Assembly (NCBI RefSeq): GCF_900128895.1 | Contig: NZ_FSQW01000001.1 | Span: forward strand, 558,001 to 622,000 | DNA from: Parasphingorhabdus marina DSM 22363 | GTDB lineage: Bacteria > Pseudomonadota > Alphaproteobacteria > Sphingomonadales > Sphingomonadaceae | Length of the DNA: 64,000 nt | Direction of reading: 5' to 3' | Shown: positions 61,795-64,000 of the stretch, one piece after another | How positions within the stretch are numbered: the stretch's first letter is position 1 | Layout: every line of letters starts with the position of its first letter | Position numbers and translations under genes: made by a program | The notes under the pieces: generated by a model | What the model saw: only the letters and a program-made list of their open reading frames with translations | Databases searched by the model: none | Told to the model about the DNA's origin: nothing

Positions 61795-62096
61795 GACGTC
61801 AACCCTGTGATTTCACCGGGGATAAAGCAAGGGATGAATAAGGGGATATTTGCAAGCCTCCATTTCATGCCCGACAGGAGTCATTTCATCCACAGGCCAT
61901 CAAGTTTTGCGAAACTCATCCACATATTGTGGATAACGGGGATCAGATTCGGGAATCGGTAAATTTTTCGTTAACGTCCTCTTGTCAATCTGTTTGTAAA
62001 CCGGGCAAAGCCCCGTTACCGCTGTTATCAACTGCCTATCATCAACATCAAGATTCTATAAATATAATAATATATTATTGTAGAGGCCCTCTCTCC
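61795..62096. other. Probable chromosomal replication origin (oriC), Caulobacter/Rickettsia-type locus
   Basis: The gap lies between divergent ppsR and hemE, the place of the Caulobacter origin. It contains one perfect DnaA box on the minus strand (TGTGGATAA, 61928-61936), two near-perfect boxes on the plus strand (TCATCCACA at 61886-61894 and 61916-61924), a weaker TTATCAACT near 62024, three GANTC methylation sites (61946, 61953, 62052), and a 45-base AT-rich tract (about 62041-62085) suited to strand opening. GTTAAC and TTTTTCG lie between. The hemE promoter probably overlaps the AT tract. Direct proof of initiation is lacking. Confidence 0.72.
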
Positions 62097-63131
62097 ATGC
62101 CTGAACCCGATACATCTCCGAAACTCCTGCTCCAGACCTTGCGCGGCAGCAAGTCCGAACAGACACCGGTATGGCTGATGCGGCAGGCGGGTCGCTATTT
62201 GCCCGAATATCGGGAGTTGCGGGCCCAAAAAGGTGGTTTTCTGGAACTCTGTTATGATTCCGAAGCGGCCGCGGAGGTTACCATGCAGCCGATCCGGCGG
62301 TTTGGATTTGATGGTGCGATCCTGTTTTCAGATATTTTGATCGTGCCCCACGCCATGGGACAGAAACTCTGGTTTGAGGCCGGAGAAGGACCCCGGCTGC
62401 AACCAAGGCTCGTCGAGGCGGCTTTGTCGTCTCTGGAAGCCGTTCCTGCCCATTTTGAAGCCATATATGCCACCGTCCGGGCGGTCGCTTCGCAACTGGA
62501 TGACAAAACCACCTTCATGGGTTTTGCCGGAAGCCCCTGGACGGTGTCGACCTACATGACGCACGGGCAGGGCAGCAAAGACCAGGGCGTGACGCGGCGC
62601 TATGCCTATCAGGATGAAATGGCCTTTTCCGAGCTGATCGCTGCGATCATCGAAAATACCGTGACCTATCTGCTTGGCCAGATCGAAGCCGGGGTTGACG
62701 CGGTACAGCTTTTTGACAGCTGGGCCGGGTCGCTGTCTCCGGCGCAATTCGAGAAATGGGTGATTGCACCCAATGCCGAGATCATTTCGCGCATCAAGGC
62801 GGTTCATCCCGATCTTCCCGTAATCGGCTTTCCCAAAGGCGCCGGCGACAAGCTCGCTGCCTATGCGCGGGAAACCGGGGCGGATGCCATTGGTCTGGAT
62901 GAAACGGTGGACCCGGTCATTGCCAACAAGCATCTTCCCGCCGGGATTCCGGTGCAGGGGAATCTTGATCCGCTGGCCCTGATTGCTGGCGGGAATGCGC
63001 TGGAAAAGTCGGTGCGCCACATCCTCTCGGTTTTTGAAGATCGACCGCATGTTTTCAATCTGGGACATGGCATTTTGCCCGATACGCCCATTGAACATGT
63101 CGAAAAGCTTCTTACACTTGTCAGGCAATGA
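62097..63131 (+). CDS. hemE: Uroporphyrinogen decarboxylase
   Basis: The 344-residue protein has the opening motif PVWLMRQAGRYLPEYRELR near residue 25, AILFSDILIVPHAMGQKLWFEAGEGP near 75, FAGSPWTVSTYM near 143, VDAVQLFDSWAG near 200, and GHGILPDTPIEHV near 318. It decarboxylates uroporphyrinogen III to coproporphyrinogen III in haem synthesis. The frame runs back into the origin region, but the ATG at 62097 begins the conserved protein. hemJ overlaps its stop. Confidence 0.96.
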   Translation: MPEPDTSPKLLLQTLRGSKSEQTPVWLMRQAGRYLPEYRELRAQKGGFLELCYDSEAAAEVTMQPIRRFGFDGAILFSDILIVPHAMGQKLWFEAGEGPRLQPRLVEAALSSLEAVPAHFEAIYATVRAVASQLDDKTTFMGFAGSPWTVSTYMTHGQGSKDQGVTRRYAYQDEMAFSELIAAIIENTVTYLLGQIEAGVDAVQLFDSWAGSLSPAQFEKWVIAPNAEIISRIKAVHPDLPVIGFPKGAGDKLAAYARETGADAIGLDETVDPVIANKHLPAGIPVQGNLDPLALIAGGNALEKSVRHILSVFEDRPHVFNLGHGILPDTPIEHVEKLLTLVRQ

Positions 63132-63571
63132 GCGAATATCTGTCCATGTTGTACCTCTGGCTCAAATCTGCACATCTGATATTCGTCATTTTCTGGATGG
63201 CGGGGCTGTTCATGATGCCACGCTTCTTTGTCTATCACCAGGAAAGCCCGGTCGGATCGGCTGAAGATGGCAAATGGATCGAGCGCGAAGGCAAATTGCG
63301 CAAGATCATTCTCAACCCCTCGCTGATCATCGTCTGGATCCTCGGACTGGTTCTGGCCTACCAGATTGATGCTTTCACCCAGGGCTGGTTTCACGCGAAA
63401 CTGCTCGCCGTCATTCTGCTTTCCGCCTATCATATGTGGATGATGGGCTATGTGAAAAAACTGGCGCGCGGCGAGCGGACAATGAGCGACAAAAGGCTGC
63501 GACTGGTCAATGAAGTGCCCGGAATTGCCGCGGCGCTGATCGTCATCCTGGTGATCGTCAAACCCTTTTGA
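63128..63571 (+). CDS. hemJ: Protoporphyrinogen oxidase HemJ
   Basis: The 147-residue membrane protein (CopD/UPF0093 family) has four predicted helices. It shows WLKSAHLIFVIFWMAGLFMMPRFFVYH with conserved His near residue 12, KLRKIILNPSLIIVWILGL and WFHAKLLAVILLSAYHMWM. HemJ oxidises protoporphyrinogen IX to protoporphyrin IX. Its start overlaps the hemE stop by four bases, linking two haem steps. Confidence 0.92.
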   Translation: MSEYLSMLYLWLKSAHLIFVIFWMAGLFMMPRFFVYHQESPVGSAEDGKWIEREGKLRKIILNPSLIIVWILGLVLAYQIDAFTQGWFHAKLLAVILLSAYHMWMMGYVKKLARGERTMSDKRLRLVNEVPGIAAALIVILVIVKPF

Positions 63572-63591
63572 TTTTCCGGCCCCGGCTTTTG

Positions 63592-63620
63592 TTGACACCC
63601 TTCGGGCAAAGGCGTAATTG
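63592..63620 (+). promoter_or_regulatory. Candidate promoter upstream of rho
   Basis: TTGACA (63592-63597), a 17-base spacer and TAATTG (63615-63620) form a good housekeeping-type promoter in the 153-base gap between hemJ and rho. The resulting leader would be about 100 bases, as expected for rho, which often controls its own transcript. Confidence 0.4.
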
Positions 63621-63724
63621 GAGCGCAAAGCCCGTCCGGGCAAGCTTCCATGTGAAATGATGACGGCGATACGCCGCGCACATGCAAAAACAACATAACT
63701 GCCTATATTATCTGGATAAAATCC

Positions 63725-64000
63725 ATGCATTTGAAAGAATTAAAAGAAAAATCGCCTGCTGATCTGGTCTCGATGGCCGAAGAGCTCGGCGTCGAGGGCG
63801 CTTCGACCTTGCGCAAACAGGATCTGATGTTCGCGATCCTCAAGGAACTGGCCGATAATGACGAACAGATCATGGGCCTCGGCACTATTGAAGTGCTGCC
63901 TGACGGATTCGGGTTCCTGCGCTCGCCCGAAGCCAATTATCTGGCCGGACCCGATGACATTTACGTGTCGCCCAACCAGGTACGCAAATTCGGTCTGCGC
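63725..64000 (+). CDS. rho: Transcription termination factor Rho, partial (N-terminus only)
   Basis: The first 92 codons are visible: [20 protein letters not shown], then the Rho N-terminal helical domain ([23 protein letters not shown]) and the start of the RNA-binding cold-shock-like domain ([36 protein letters not shown]). Rho is a hexameric RNA helicase that ends transcription. The remaining domain lies beyond the right edge. rho near hemE and the origin is a known alphaproteobacterial arrangement. Confidence 0.97.
   Translation, partial: MHLKELKEKSPADLVSMAEELGVEGASTLRKQDLMFAILKELADNDEQIMGLGTIEVLPDGFGFLRSPEANYLAGPDDIYVSPNQVRKFGLR

Overview
The window comes from the chromosome of an alphaproteobacterium, most likely a marine or freshwater sphingomonad (Sphingomonadaceae/Erythrobacteraceae, of the Sphingopyxis/Sphingorhabdus/Parasphingorhabdus type). 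The evidence is the moderately high GC content, the MipZ and DivK cell-cycle proteins, GANTC (CcrM-type) sites at the origin, short sphingomonad-type CTTC-loop hairpin repeats, alphaproteobacterial families of unknown function (DUF3572, DUF1491, DUF3576, DUF5818, MmcB), and the block dnaQ-coaE-aroE-maf-ppsR / origin / hemE-hemJ-rho at the right end. Almost everything is ordinary core chromosome. I see no prophage, transposase, CRISPR array, toxin-antitoxin locus or secretion system.

Layout, left to right. 1-3118: the N-terminal part of a very large, repetitive, secreted adhesin-like protein that runs off the left edge. 3281-5479: a TIGR03032/DUF4915 protein with a Lys/Ala-rich insert, a small orphan lipoprotein in AT-richer DNA, and tRNA-Ser(GGA). 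5586-7901: two paralogous secreted cyclophilins separated by two hairpin repeats. 7991-10317: alanine dehydrogenase, an SDR and a DUF5818 protein. 10314-14700 (minus): the LPS-export and regulatory block rnd-lptC-lptA-lptB-rpoN. 14937-17738: a small membrane protein, a double cold-shock protein, Dps, a GDT1-type transporter and a short unknown protein. 17943-21920: rpmG, divK, then a tightly packed run DUF3572-HAD-RidA-GDPD-GNAT. 21927-31731: a Sel1-like protein, panC, mipZ with a membrane J-domain protein, pgm, DUF1801, a histone-deacetylase-like protein, an MBL hydrolase, a crotonase and a ligase-associated Lhr-type helicase. 31779-36744: two paralogous two-lobed aspartyl proteases, an acidic lipoprotein, a GST, trhO and pdeM. 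36761-39782: bioF-bioD-bioA. 39849-44580: a cation/proton antiporter, YggS, a ThiE-like protein, a barrel-like surface protein and a DUF3576 lipoprotein. 44640-48743: leuS-lptE-holA. 48765-57458: DUF4402, msrB, PBP1A, a YgjP-type metalloprotease, YcgN, SCO, ankyrin, MmcB, SleB, DUF1491, a thioesterase and ptsN. 57582-61794 (minus): hpf, dnaQ, coaE, aroE, maf, ppsR. 61795-62096: probable oriC. 62097-64000: hemE, hemJ and the start of rho.

Functional links. Four Lpt genes (lptC, lptA, lptB, lptE) serve lipopolysaccharide export. RpoN and PtsN/HPF, encoded together in many proteobacteria, lie about 45 kb apart here. MipZ and DivK, two central regulators of the alphaproteobacterial cell cycle, lie 38 and 43 kb from the proposed origin. 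The helicase and PdeM belong to the known ligase-associated DNA-damage-response gene set; the ligase and exonuclease are not in this window.

The observations most worth following up are the probable replication origin, the modular adhesin with its unusual leader region, the pepsin-like pair of two-lobed retropepsin-fold proteins (one with a changed first active-site motif), and the AT-richer orphan lipoprotein at the 3' side of a tRNA gene. I did not find a clearly new multi-gene system. All calls come from reading the sequence; no database search was run.
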